Shown here piece after piece: positions 8,297-16,060 of a stretch of DNA of 19,712 bases. Origin of the DNA: JAWOJF01 sp046481785. Lineage in GTDB: Bacteria; Bacteroidota; Ignavibacteria; Ignavibacteriales; Ignavibacteriaceae. Below the pieces are notes generated by a model. The model searched no databases, was not told the origin of the DNA, and saw only the letters and a program-made list of their open reading frames with translations. The translations under genes were made by a program, and so were the position numbers. Where the stretch lies: contig JAWOJF010000193.1 in the NCBI GenBank assembly GCA_046481785.1, positions 1 through 19,712 of the forward strand. The letters run 5' to 3'. Every line of letters begins with the position of its first letter. The stretch's first letter is position 1.

Positions 8297-8365
8297 AAAT
8301 AAATATTAATACATCACTGGCAAAAGTATATCGGAAGAACCGAATAGCTTTCCATTTCTAAAATT

Positions 8366-8400
8366 AAAGATGACATTTCTTTAAAGGGATGTCATCTTTT
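8366..8400 (+). terminator. Intrinsic terminator after the amidohydrolase gene
   Basis: A perfect 11-bp stem (8366-8376 aaagatgacat with 8389-8399) and a 12-nt loop, with the T-tract formed by the end of the right arm. It is the strongest simple hairpin in this spacer and lies about 100 bp past the stop codon. Confidence 0.6.
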
Positions 8401-8504
8401 CACATACCGTGGCGTATTCCTGCATTTATATTTTACATTAAGTTCTAAATCCCCTTTATTTACAGAGGACTTTTTATTTTAAATAGTAATAAATACAGGT
8501 AGTA

Positions 8505-9344
8505 ATGATTACTTATTTTAATGGTTCCTTTCTTCCTGTTGAGGATGTCCGGGTATCCCCTTTTGACAGGGGTTTTCAGTTTGGTGATGGAGTATATGAG
8601 GCTATTACAACATATAATAGTAAATTATTTTTATATGAAGAACATTTAGAAAGGCTGAAACGCAGTCTTAGTGAAATAAAGATAAACTTTGCCGGCATAA
8701 ACGGACTTAAAGAAATTATTTATGAATTAATTAAAAAGAATGGCTTATTAAATAATGTTTCGGTATATATCCAGATAACCCGGGGGGCAGGTTCTAAGAG
8801 AATGCATGTATTCCCCTCTTCTGATATTAAGCCAACAATTTTTATATCTGCAGCAGAAATAAAAGGCAATCAGGAAGGAAACAAAACAGGGGTAAAAGTT
8901 ATTCTTGAGAAGGATATCCGCTGGGAAAGATGTGATATAAAAACTATAATGCTTCTTCCGGCGGTTATGGCAAAACAAAAGGCCGCTGAGCAGGGTGCTT
9001 ATGAAGCGATATGGGTTAAGAACGGCTTTATTAAAGAAGGTGCCCATACAAATTTTTTTGCTGTGAAGGGTAATGAGGTTTATACTCCCCCCTTAACTAA
9101 TACTATCCTTCCGGGGATTACCAGGCAGTTTGTAATTTTTTTATGTAAAAAGAATAACATAAAAGTGAATGAAGAAGAAATTCCTGAATCCGGGATAAAC
9201 AGTTTTAATGAATTTTTTATTACCGGCACTACTACTGAAATAAAACCGGTAGTACAGATTAATGGCGTAACCGTTAAAGATGGTAAACCCGGCAGTTTAA
9301 CAAGTTCTTTACAGGATTTATTTTATAAAGCAATTAACAATTAA
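8505..9344 (+). CDS. dat: D-amino-acid transaminase (class IV PLP aminotransferase)
   Basis: A 279-residue cytoplasmic fold-type IV PLP enzyme predicted to interconvert D-alanine and 2-oxoglutarate with D-glutamate and pyruvate. Lys146 in CDIKTIMLL is the Schiff-base lysine, and Glu178 in IKEGAHTN matches the residue contacting the PLP ring nitrogen. Tyr31 (GDGVYEAI) with Arg99 and His101 (KRMHVFP) matches the Tyr/Arg/His carboxylate trap of Bacillus D-amino-acid transaminase, which favours this function over branched-chain transaminase or aminodeoxychorismate lyase. Length is normal. The start ATG has a weak aggt upstream. The gene stands alone between the amidohydrolase terminator and an oppositely oriented small gene. 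D-Glu and D-Ala feed peptidoglycan synthesis. Confidence 0.82.
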   Translation: MITYFNGSFLPVEDVRVSPFDRGFQFGDGVYEAITTYNSKLFLYEEHLERLKRSLSEIKINFAGINGLKEIIYELIKKNGLLNNVSVYIQITRGAGSKRMHVFPSSDIKPTIFISAAEIKGNQEGNKTGVKVILEKDIRWERCDIKTIMLLPAVMAKQKAAEQGAYEAIWVKNGFIKEGAHTNFFAVKGNEVYTPPLTNTILPGITRQFVIFLCKKNNIKVNEEEIPESGINSFNEFFITGTTTEIKPVVQINGVTVKDGKPGSLTSSLQDLFYKAINN

Positions 9345-9374
9345 CGATATGCGTTTAATTGTACATTGTTAATT
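9332..9374. terminator. Possible bidirectional terminator between convergent genes
   Basis: aattaacaat (9332-9341) pairs perfectly with attgttaatt (9365-9374) across a 23-nt loop. The hairpin spans the end of the + strand transaminase gene and the stop of the - strand small gene. The stem is all A/T except for one pair, so it is weak; the same caattaacaatt string occurs near 1111-1122. Confidence 0.3.
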
Positions 9375-9496
9375 TATTTACTCCTCATTTTCATTATTAC
9401 AGTTGTTAATATTATACCAACTGTTGCTGCGGTTGAAATCATCCCGGTATATTTCTTAATTTTTCTTAAATTTTTCTTTAATCTTGATCCTCTCAT
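9374..9496 (-). CDS. Small basic single-pass membrane protein, 40 residues
   Basis: A short - strand frame with a textbook aaggag site (9502-9507) 5 nt before its ATG. The 40-residue product has a very basic N-terminal half (MRGSRLKKNLRKIKK), one hydrophobic segment at about residues 18-35 (GMISTAATVGIILTTVIM) and a short basic tail, MRSK. The layout fits an inner-membrane peptide with a cytoplasmic basic arm. It converges on the transaminase gene. No family was recognised. A small membrane regulator or a toxin-like peptide is possible, but neither is supported beyond size and charge. The 390-bp gap between its neighbours holds no other convincing gene. Confidence 0.5.
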   Translation of the reverse strand: MRGSRLKKNLRKIKKYTGMISTAATVGIILTTVIMKMRSK

Positions 9497-9734
9497 AATA
9501 TCTCCTTGTTAAATTTAACTTTATAAAAGTAACATTCTCATAAATAATTCGATGTGATGTTAAAAATATCTGCCGGTCAGCAACATTAATTTTTTGTAAA
9601 TACAAATTTTTGGCTGGAAGATGAGCAATTTTTTACTTTAATTAAGCTTGTTATTTTTACCCCAGAATTCTTTCTCATTTGAACAGTAACTTTTTAAAGC
9701 AATACATGGTCTAATAGTTGTTTAGAGGATTGTA

Positions 9735-9950
9735 ATGGAAAAGTATATAGACAGAGAAACCGTTCATACATGGTGCCCCGATTGTAAAAAGGAGATAGAA
9801 AGCGTTTGGGTTTTAAAACTCGAATCATCTTCAGTATTGCGATTTGCTTATTTCTGTACAAATTGCCAGAAAAAACTGGGTGTTTTTTCAAGAAAAGGTT
9901 TTCCTCCCGCTGAAGTTTTTAAATCGCCTGTTAAAACGGTAAACACCTGA
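9735..9950 (+). CDS. Small zinc-ribbon protein, 71 residues
   Basis: A soluble 71-residue protein with two CxxC knuckles, C14-P-D-C17 and C41-T-N-C44, spaced 23 residues apart as in zinc ribbons. Aromatic residues lie near each knuckle (TWCPDC, YFCTNC). An agagga site (9724-9729) sits 5 nt before the ATG, which supports the gene and its start. No enzyme domain follows the ribbon. Such proteins often bind nucleic acid or act as adapters, but the role is not readable here. It is transcribed toward the second permease pair, separated from it by 188 bp in which no clear element was found. Confidence 0.65.
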   Translation: MEKYIDRETVHTWCPDCKKEIESVWVLKLESSSVLRFAYFCTNCQKKLGVFSRKGFPPAEVFKSPVKTVNT

Positions 9951-10138
9951 ATTGTAACAACTATTAACGCTGTTCGAAATCGTACGATGGTGTAATAAAG
10001 CCGCACAATCTGGCATCAACTAATTTCCAAAACTCTCTGCTAAAATCTCAAAATCTTCATTTATAGTTACCTGTTTCAGGCATAATACTTGAATCAATAA
10101 GTATAACTTATCATTCAAAATTGTTTGCGGATTAAACA

Positions 10139-12487
10139 ATGTTAAAAAATTATACTAAAGTTGCATTTCGTAACCTGCTCAGGTCAAAGGTCTATTCATT
10201 TATAAATATTACCGGGCTTGCAGCCGGTATGTGCTGCAGTATTTTAATTCTGCTATGGGTTCAGGATGAGCTAAGTTTTAATATGTTCCATGAAGATATA
10301 GAACATACTTTTATAGTACCTCAAACACAGTATTATGCCGGGGGCAGAGAGTTTAAGGTTTATAATTCATCAGCTCCATTAGGACCGGCACTTAAAGCCG
10401 AGTATCCTGAAGTAATCTATTCGGCAAGGTTTGCTCCCTACATGGGTGAAATGCTTGTACAGTATAATAACAACAGTTTTATTGAAGAGATAAAATATGC
10501 TGATGCGGATTTCTTCAGAATATTTTCTTTTCCTTTTATTGCGGGTGATAAAAATAATGCATTCACGCAGGTGCACTCACTTGTATTAACAGAAAAAACT
10601 GCACAAAAGTATTTTGGCAGTGAGAACCCTGTCGGAAAAACGCTCCGTTTAAATACTCAATATAATTTTATTGTGAGTGGTGTTGTAAAGGATGTTCCTA
10701 AAAACTCAGATTTTGTTTTTGATGTAGTACTTCCTTTTGAATTTATTGCTGAAACAGGTACTAAACTGGATGAATGGTTTTCTAATAGTTATTGGACGTT
10801 TGTTAAGCTTAAACCTGAGGTAAACTGGAAAGATTTCAGCGCAAAAATTAAGGACAGACTCAAAAAAGAAGACAGCGAAGCAAAAAACGACTTGTTCCTT
10901 TTCCCGGTTAAGGACATGCATCTGTATACGCTTGATGGGACAAATCAACAAATTGAAAAAGTTAAACTCTTCTCTGTCATTGCTTTTGCAGTTCTTCTGA
11001 TTGCATGTATAAATTTTATGAACCTTGCTACTGCTCGTTCTGCAAAACGTTCCAAAGAAGTTGGATTAAGAAAAGTTGTAGGGGCAAACAGATCACAGTT
11101 AGTTAAGCAGTTTTTTAGCGAATCAGTCTTATTAACTCTCCTTGCAATGTTTATTGCCATTCTTTTGGTTGAAATACTCCTTCCCGGTTTTAACGATCTG
11201 TCAGGCAAAGAACTTCAAATTCAATATTTCTCAAACAGTTTTATATTTATTATAATAGGGGTAACCCTCCTTACCGGAATTATTGCAGGCAGCTACCCGG
11301 CTGTTTTCCTTTCTTCTTTTAACCCAATAAAAGTTCTTAAAGAAAATCTTAACACCGGCAAAAAAGGAACTATTTTAAGAAGGGCTTTGGTTATTGTTCA
11401 GTTTTCTCTTTCAATTATTCTCCTGATTTCTACAATTGTAGTTTACAGCCAGTTAAGTTTTATGAAGAATAAAGAGCTGGGTTACAATAAGGAAAACATT
11501 CTTTATGTACCCGTAAAAGGGAGCCTGCAAAACAAATATGATGTGTTTAGAGAAACTCTCCTGAAAAATAAATTTGTCGTTGATGTTGCTTCAGCATCGC
11601 ACCGGCCTTCACAGTATGGAACAAATGGCAGCGGCTTTGAATGGGATGGCAAAAGTCCTGATGAAGATGTTTTAATTACTTTTGTCGGCTCAGATGAGAA
11701 CTATGCCTCAGTATTTGATTTCAAATTATCCGAGGGAAGGTACTTCTCACGGGAGTTCGGCTCAGACAGTATCAACGGCGTTGTAATAAATGAAAAACTT
11801 GCAGGCCTTATAGGCGATGGCCTTGTTGTTGGAAAATTTATTAGACGAGGAGATGATAATTATCAAATTATAGGCGTTCTGAAAGATTTTCATTTCAATA
11901 CAGTAAAAGTAGCAATTGAGCCATTAATAATTTTTAACACTAAACAATGGTCAAATTTTGTATTTGTAAAAGTTGAAGGGGAAAATACTTCTAGTGCCTT
12001 ATCATACATTGAAGAAATGCATTCAAATATTAACCCGGATTACCCCTTTGAATACAGATTCCTGGATGCTGAATATGATAAACTTTTCCGGTCAGAGGAA
12101 AGACAGGGAAAACTTTACAACTATTTTGCCATTCTTGCAGTGCTTATATCTGCATTGGGTTTATTCGGGCTTGCCTCATTTATGGCAGAACAAAGACGGA
12201 AAGAAATAGGCGTAAGAAAAGTTTTAGGCTCATCCATTTTCCAGATTATTATACTTCTTTCAAAATCATTTGCGGGACTTGTTCTGATTGCAAATATTAT
12301 TGCATGGCCGCTTGCTTATTTCTTTATGAAAGACTGGCTGGAGAGTTTTGCATACAGGACTGAAATAAATCCCGGTTTTTTTATTCTATCAGGATTTATA
12401 GCATTTCTTATTGCATTAACGGCAGTTTCATACCAGGCATATAAGGCAGCAAAAACAAATCCGGTTAATACTTTAAAATATGAGTAA
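10139..12487 (+). CDS. FtsX/MacB-type ABC transporter permease (paralog 3)
   Basis: A 782-residue inner-membrane permease with the same two-half, eight-helix layout as paralogs 1 and 2. Helix 1 lies at about 20-42 and the first coupling motif, EVGLRKVVGA, at 307-316; the second half carries RKEIGVRKVLGSS. The C-terminal helix region (ANIIAWPLAYFFM, then YRTEIN) closely resembles paralog 2. The N-terminus MLKNYTKVAFRNLLRSK aligns with the other paralogs, so the start is sound although no good SD precedes it. No ATP-binding subunit is encoded beside this gene. It probably forms a unit with paralog 4 and would need the ATPase at 431-1096 or one from elsewhere. Confidence 0.93.
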   Translation: MLKNYTKVAFRNLLRSKVYSFINITGLAAGMCCSILILLWVQDELSFNMFHEDIEHTFIVPQTQYYAGGREFKVYNSSAPLGPALKAEYPEVIYSARFAPYMGEMLVQYNNNSFIEEIKYADADFFRIFSFPFIAGDKNNAFTQVHSLVLTEKTAQKYFGSENPVGKTLRLNTQYNFIVSGVVKDVPKNSDFVFDVVLPFEFIAETGTKLDEWFSNSYWTFVKLKPEVNWKDFSAKIKDRLKKEDSEAKNDLFLFPVKDMHLYTLDGTNQQIEKVKLFSVIAFAVLLIACINFMNLATARSAKRSKEVGLRKVVGANRSQLVKQFFSESVLLTLLAMFIAILLVEILLPGFNDLSGKELQIQYFSNSFIFIIIGVTLLTGIIAGSYPAVFLSSFNPIKVLKENLNTGKKGTILRRALVIVQFSLSIILLISTIVVYSQLSFMKNKELGYNKENILYVPVKGSLQNKYDVFRETLLKNKFVVDVASASHRPSQYGTNGSGFEWDGKSPDEDVLITFVGSDENYASVFDFKLSEGRYFSREFGSDSINGVVINEKLAGLIGDGLVVGKFIRRGDDNYQIIGVLKDFHFNTVKVAIEPLIIFNTKQWSNFVFVKVEGENTSSALSYIEEMHSNINPDYPFEYRFLDAEYDKLFRSEERQGKLYNYFAILAVLISALGLFGLASFMAEQRRKEIGVRKVLGSSIFQIIILLSKSFAGLVLIANIIAWPLAYFFMKDWLESFAYRTEINPGFFILSGFIAFLIALTAVSYQAYKAAKTNPVNTLKYE

Positions 12488-12498
12488 GCGCAGAGAGT

Positions 12499-12541
12499 TT
12501 AGCTTAGGAATTGCAGCGGTTCGCTGAACCGCTCATGCTAA
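12499..12541. repeat. REP-like palindrome between permeases 3 and 4
   Basis: A perfect 8-bp stem, agcggttcgctgaaccgct at 12515-12533 with loop gct, sits inside a looser outer pair: ttagc at 12499-12503 with gctaa at 12537-12541. The catgctaa edge also occurs at 132-139 and, inverted, at 222-229, hinting at a shared boundary among these elements. There is no T-run, so it is unlikely to be a terminator. Confidence 0.45.
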
Positions 12542-12591
12542 TATGGAAGTTATCCTTGTACCAATAGTAAATAATAAAATATAGGTGTAAA

Positions 12592-14985
12592 GTGTTCAGC
12601 AATTTTATCCGTATATCAGTCAGGAACTTCAGGAAAAATAAAAGCAATACTCTAATTAATATTACCGGGTTATCCCTGGGTATTACCTGCTCATTAATAA
12701 TATTTCTGATAATAACTTTTGAAACTAGTTTTAATGAATTTAATAAAGATTATAAAAATATTTACCGGCTTTTAACCTCCCGGTATGAATACGGGCAGTC
12801 CCACCATACCTCAGGTGTGCCCTATCCGATGCCAATTGCACTTAAAAATGATTTCGGCCATCAGATTGAACGGATTACATTTGTGGATGCAAACATGTAT
12901 AAATTATTAGTAACGGTAAAAAATGATGACGGCAGAATTTCAAAATTCCAGGATGACTTTAATGCTGTTTTTGTTGAACCAGATTTCTTTGAGATATTTA
13001 CTTATCAATGGCTGTCCGGTAATAAAAATAATGCCCTCTCAAGGCCCGGCACCGGGGTAATTTCTGAAACTCTGGCAAAAAAATATTTCGGTAGTATAAA
13101 CGCCGTTGGGAAAATCATTACTATTAATAATGCACAGGATATTGAAATTACCGGTGTTATAAAAGACCCTCCGATAAACTCTGACATTCCTTTTAACATA
13201 TTTATTGAAATAGAAGGATCAAAAAGAATAACCAGCGATTGGGGAAGTGTTTCATCTGCTGTTCAATGTTTTATAAAATTAAAGAATGATACCTCTGAAA
13301 AAGAATTTGAAAAGAGCCTTGTTTCATTTATAAATAAATACAGGCCGAAGAAAAGTGATAAGGAAATTATACTGCATCTTCAGCCCCTTGCTCAAATGCA
13401 CCTGGATGATACTTATGATAATTTTGAAGAAGCTGCAGTTACCCGGGAAACGCTTCTTGCTCTCGGCTGTATAGGAATATTCCTGCTGTTAATGGCATGT
13501 ATTAACTATATAAATCTAAACACGGCTGTTGCCATAAACCGGGCTAAAGAAGTGGGGATAAGAAAGGTGCTGGGAGGAAAAAGGTCACAGGTAATCTTAA
13601 ACTTCTTTACCGAAACTTCACTGCTTGTTCTTTTCTCAATTGTACTGTCACTTGTTCTTACTGAAGTACTGCTTGATCAGCTTGAAGGAATTTTAAGCTA
13701 TAAGTTGAGCCTTTCCGCATTCGATCCACTCCTGCTTGCAGGGTTCCTGTCAGGGTTATTTGTTTTTGTAAGCCTTTCTGCAGGAGTTTATCCTTCGGTA
13801 TACCTTTCAGGATTTAAATCCCTGGAAGCAGTAAGAAGCAGGATAAATACTTCGGACAAGAACAGCTTGTTAAGGAAATCACTTGTTGTTACACAATTTG
13901 TAATTGCTCATGTTATTATAATCGGCACTCTTGTGGTTATAAACCAAATCGATTATTTCCGAAGTACAGATATGGGATTTAATAAAGAGTCGATTGTTGA
14001 AGTATCCCTGCCTGATAATAAAAATGAGAGCCTGGAAAAATTTGGAAATGAGCTGGAAAAAATCCCCGGTGTTAAAAACTTTTCTTTTACAAGCACCGGC
14101 GCTGCTTCAGGTAATTTATGGACAGGCAATTTTGCTATCAGCATTAATGATAAATTAATTGAAGACAGAACTGAAGTAAAGCTTGGTGATAAGAACTATT
14201 TAGATACATACGGTATTACTTTATTAGCAGGTGAGGGATTATCTGAAAGTGACACTGTTACCCGGTTTTTAGTAAATGAATCATTTGTTAAAACCATTGG
14301 GTTAGGAAAGGATTATTCATCTGTGATCGGCAGTTATATTGATATATGGGGATCGAAAGTCCCTGTAGCAGGTGTTGTAAAAGATTTTAATTCGCTTACT
14401 CTCCATCAAAAAATAAATCCGCTTATTATCGCTTCGGATAACAGCAATTATTACCAGGCAGGAATAAAAATTAATGTTGCTGATATTAAATCAACAATAT
14501 CTAAAATAGAAAAAGCATGGAGCACTGCATATCCTGATTTTGTATTTGAACATTCTTTCCTTGATCAAAAAATTGAAGAATTTTATGATAGGGAGATAAG
14601 AACCTCAAACATTTTAAATACCTTTAGTTTTATAGCTATCCTTATTAGCTGTATGGGTTTATTCGGACTAGCTTCTCATTCAATCTCTAATAAAACTAAA
14701 GAAATTGGAATAAGAAAAGTTCTTGGTGCTACTGTTGCCGGCATACTCTCTTTAATTACAAAGGATTTCATAAAGCTGATCATTACCGGTTTTATTATTT
14801 CTGTTCCGCTTGCTTATTATTTAATGAATATATGGCTTGAAGAATTTGCATACAGAATAACTATTGGTCCCGGTGTATTTATAATTGCGGTTCTGTTTAC
14901 AATGGTTATTGCACTAATAACAGTCGGTTATAAATCAGTTAAGGCAGCAACTGCAAACCCGGTAAAATCTTTAAAGTACGAATAA
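12592..14985 (+). CDS. FtsX/MacB-type ABC transporter permease (paralog 4), GTG start
   Basis: A 797-residue permease and the most divergent of the four. It keeps helix 1 (about 21-42), two periplasmic domains, and both coupling motifs: EVGIRKVLGG at 320-329 and KEIGIRKVLGA in the C-terminal half. Its periplasmic segments differ clearly from the others, and the C-terminal region lacks the IIAWP string shared by paralogs 2 and 3. The start is GTG: aggtg at 12583-12587 precedes it, and MFSNFIRISVRNFRKNK aligns with the N-termini of the other copies. It lies 104 bp after paralog 3 across a palindromic spacer. A heteromeric partner role with paralog 3 is plausible but unproven. Confidence 0.92.
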   Translation: MFSNFIRISVRNFRKNKSNTLINITGLSLGITCSLIIFLIITFETSFNEFNKDYKNIYRLLTSRYEYGQSHHTSGVPYPMPIALKNDFGHQIERITFVDANMYKLLVTVKNDDGRISKFQDDFNAVFVEPDFFEIFTYQWLSGNKNNALSRPGTGVISETLAKKYFGSINAVGKIITINNAQDIEITGVIKDPPINSDIPFNIFIEIEGSKRITSDWGSVSSAVQCFIKLKNDTSEKEFEKSLVSFINKYRPKKSDKEIILHLQPLAQMHLDDTYDNFEEAAVTRETLLALGCIGIFLLLMACINYINLNTAVAINRAKEVGIRKVLGGKRSQVILNFFTETSLLVLFSIVLSLVLTEVLLDQLEGILSYKLSLSAFDPLLLAGFLSGLFVFVSLSAGVYPSVYLSGFKSLEAVRSRINTSDKNSLLRKSLVVTQFVIAHVIIIGTLVVINQIDYFRSTDMGFNKESIVEVSLPDNKNESLEKFGNELEKIPGVKNFSFTSTGAASGNLWTGNFAISINDKLIEDRTEVKLGDKNYLDTYGITLLAGEGLSESDTVTRFLVNESFVKTIGLGKDYSSVIGSYIDIWGSKVPVAGVVKDFNSLTLHQKINPLIIASDNSNYYQAGIKINVADIKSTISKIEKAWSTAYPDFVFEHSFLDQKIEEFYDREIRTSNILNTFSFIAILISCMGLFGLASHSISNKTKEIGIRKVLGATVAGILSLITKDFIKLIITGFIISVPLAYYLMNIWLEEFAYRITIGPGVFIIAVLFTMVIALITVGYKSVKAATANPVKSLKYE

Positions 14986-14997
14986 GTCAGAGGACAG

Positions 14998-15023
14998 AGG
15001 TCGGAGAGTGAACTCTACGACCT
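14998..15023. terminator. Probable bidirectional terminator between convergent genes
   Basis: aggtcg (14998-15003) pairs with cgacct (15018-15023), with one mismatch and then agag/ctct inside and a tgaa tetraloop. It lies exactly between the end of permease 4 and the stop of the oppositely oriented acetyltransferase. A T-run is weak on either side, so efficiency is uncertain. Confidence 0.4.
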
Positions 15024-15732
15024 ATTTCACTTTCATCCAAACAGTTTCCCTGTCTTTAACAAAGCCGAGTTTTTTAACAAGTTTTCTTGATGCAATATTT
15101 TGTTCTTCTATTTGAGCGAAAGGAATCTTACCTTCTTCCCTGCACTGGTGAATAAGTGAAATAACAATTTCCTCTGCAAGATGTTTGCGGCGGTGTTTAT
15201 CAAGTACATGCAATGATCCGAGTGCGCCGTCATCATGTGTTAAACCCCATGCTGCAAGCGTCCCGTTTATTTCAATTCCCGCACTCCATGATTTATTAAT
15301 TCTGTCATTAACATATTCCGTTGAAAGAAACTGCTTGTAATCGGAGTGTTCAATAATATAATCTGCATCACCGGGTGTTAGCTTGCGGGTTTCAAACTTA
15401 TTCGAGTTGACGGTAACATCAGCAGGAAGATAATAGCTTAATGAATAGAGTACCCAATCGGGCTTTTTGTTTTTTGAGAGGAGAGGGATCATCCACGGAG
15501 TAAGTCCCCCATAATATTTTGTTTTATCATTAATTAAAAGAAGGATCTCTTTAAATTCATCTTCGTTATCCGAGCTGAAGTATATCCAGTCCTTATCACT
15601 ATTTCCTTTAACAGCAGCTGAGTTTCCCAACTGCCAAACTTTTGAGATAGGATTATTTTCTATAAACCCAATAATACTCAGGTTCTTAATTTCATCCTTC
15701 TTAAGGAAGGAAATGATTACGTTAATGTCCAT
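15022..15732 (-). CDS. GNAT-family N-acetyltransferase
   Basis: A cytoplasmic acyl-CoA-dependent acyltransferase of 236 residues. The GNAT fold is in the C-terminal half. A beta-strand and motif-A-like segment LHVLDKHRRKHLAEEI (about 174-189) would bind the CoA pyrophosphate, though its loop is RRKHLA instead of the common Q/RxxGxG/A. The segment EEQNIASRKLVKKLGF (about 209-224) is the typical Asn-x-x-(A/S)-x-x-(L/Y)-(Y/V)-x-K-x-GF end motif. The N-terminal half resembles two-domain FR47-type members. The frame is open for 20 codons more upstream (to 15792), but those codons lie in a dispersed repeat, so the ATG at 15732 is preferred; it lacks a strong SD. Substrate unknown. Confidence 0.78.
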   Translation of the reverse strand: MDINVIISFLKKDEIKNLSIIGFIENNPISKVWQLGNSAAVKGNSDKDWIYFSSDNEDEFKEILLLINDKTKYYGGLTPWMIPLLSKNKKPDWVLYSLSYYLPADVTVNSNKFETRKLTPGDADYIIEHSDYKQFLSTEYVNDRINKSWSAGIEINGTLAAWGLTHDDGALGSLHVLDKHRRKHLAEEIVISLIHQCREEGKIPFAQIEEQNIASRKLVKKLGFVKDRETVWMKVK

Positions 15733-15783
15733 TTGGGTTCTCTTAGTGTATCTCAGTGCCCTTAGTGTCTTAGTGGTAGAAAG

Positions 15784-15830
15784 AAAAACCACTTAGGCAC
15801 TTAGGACACTAAGCAGAACTTAGAATAATT
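15784..15830 (+). repeat. Dispersed repeat, copy 1
   Basis: The 29 bp at 15784-15812, built from ccactta / ggcactta / ggacactaag units, are identical to 17961-17989. Both copies continue after a 5-nt difference with cttagaataa. Immediately to the left, 15741-15776 carries the inverted ttagtg-type version, giving a loose palindromic structure. It lies between the acetyltransferase and the 54-residue membrane protein gene. Confidence 0.65.
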
Positions 15831-15838
15831 TTTAATTA

Positions 15839-16003
15839 TTACTTAATATTTCCCACCCATTCGCCAATGTAGTAAGGCCATACCAGGAGTGCTAAAACGC
15901 CTTTCCAGAAAGCGAGTTTTAAAAAACCTAATGTAAACAGCCAGCCCATAATCCAGATTACTCCAAAACTGCACTGTTCAACTTTTACTTTTGTATCAGC
16001 CAT
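15839..16003 (-). CDS. Small membrane protein, 54 residues
   Basis: A short frame with a good Shine-Dalgarno (aggag in aaaggagtaaaaa) before its ATG. The 54-residue product begins with a short polar segment (MADTKVKVEQC). It then has two hydrophobic stretches, about 13-32 (rich in Trp, Ile, Leu, Gly) and about 35-52 (LALLVWPYYIGEWV), consistent with a helical hairpin in the membrane. One cysteine, Cys11, lies at the membrane edge. It sits downstream of, and on the same strand as, the two cysteine-rich paralogs, 57 bp after the nearer one, so co-transcription is likely. No family was recognised; composition resembles small membrane anchors or accessory subunits. Confidence 0.65.
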   Translation of the reverse strand: MADTKVKVEQCSFGVIWIMGWLFTLGFLKLAFWKGVLALLVWPYYIGEWVGNIK

Positions 16004-16060
16004 TTTTTACTCCTTTTTTTATCAAAGAATAACACAATATATGTAATTACTTAAAGACAA

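Noticed and set aside
9951..10100. Short - strand stretch encoding QVTINEDFEILAESFGN then a stop, resembling the end of a toxin-antitoxin type protein
   Set aside because: Too short, with no start codon of good quality and no upstream body of a gene; at most a decayed remnant.
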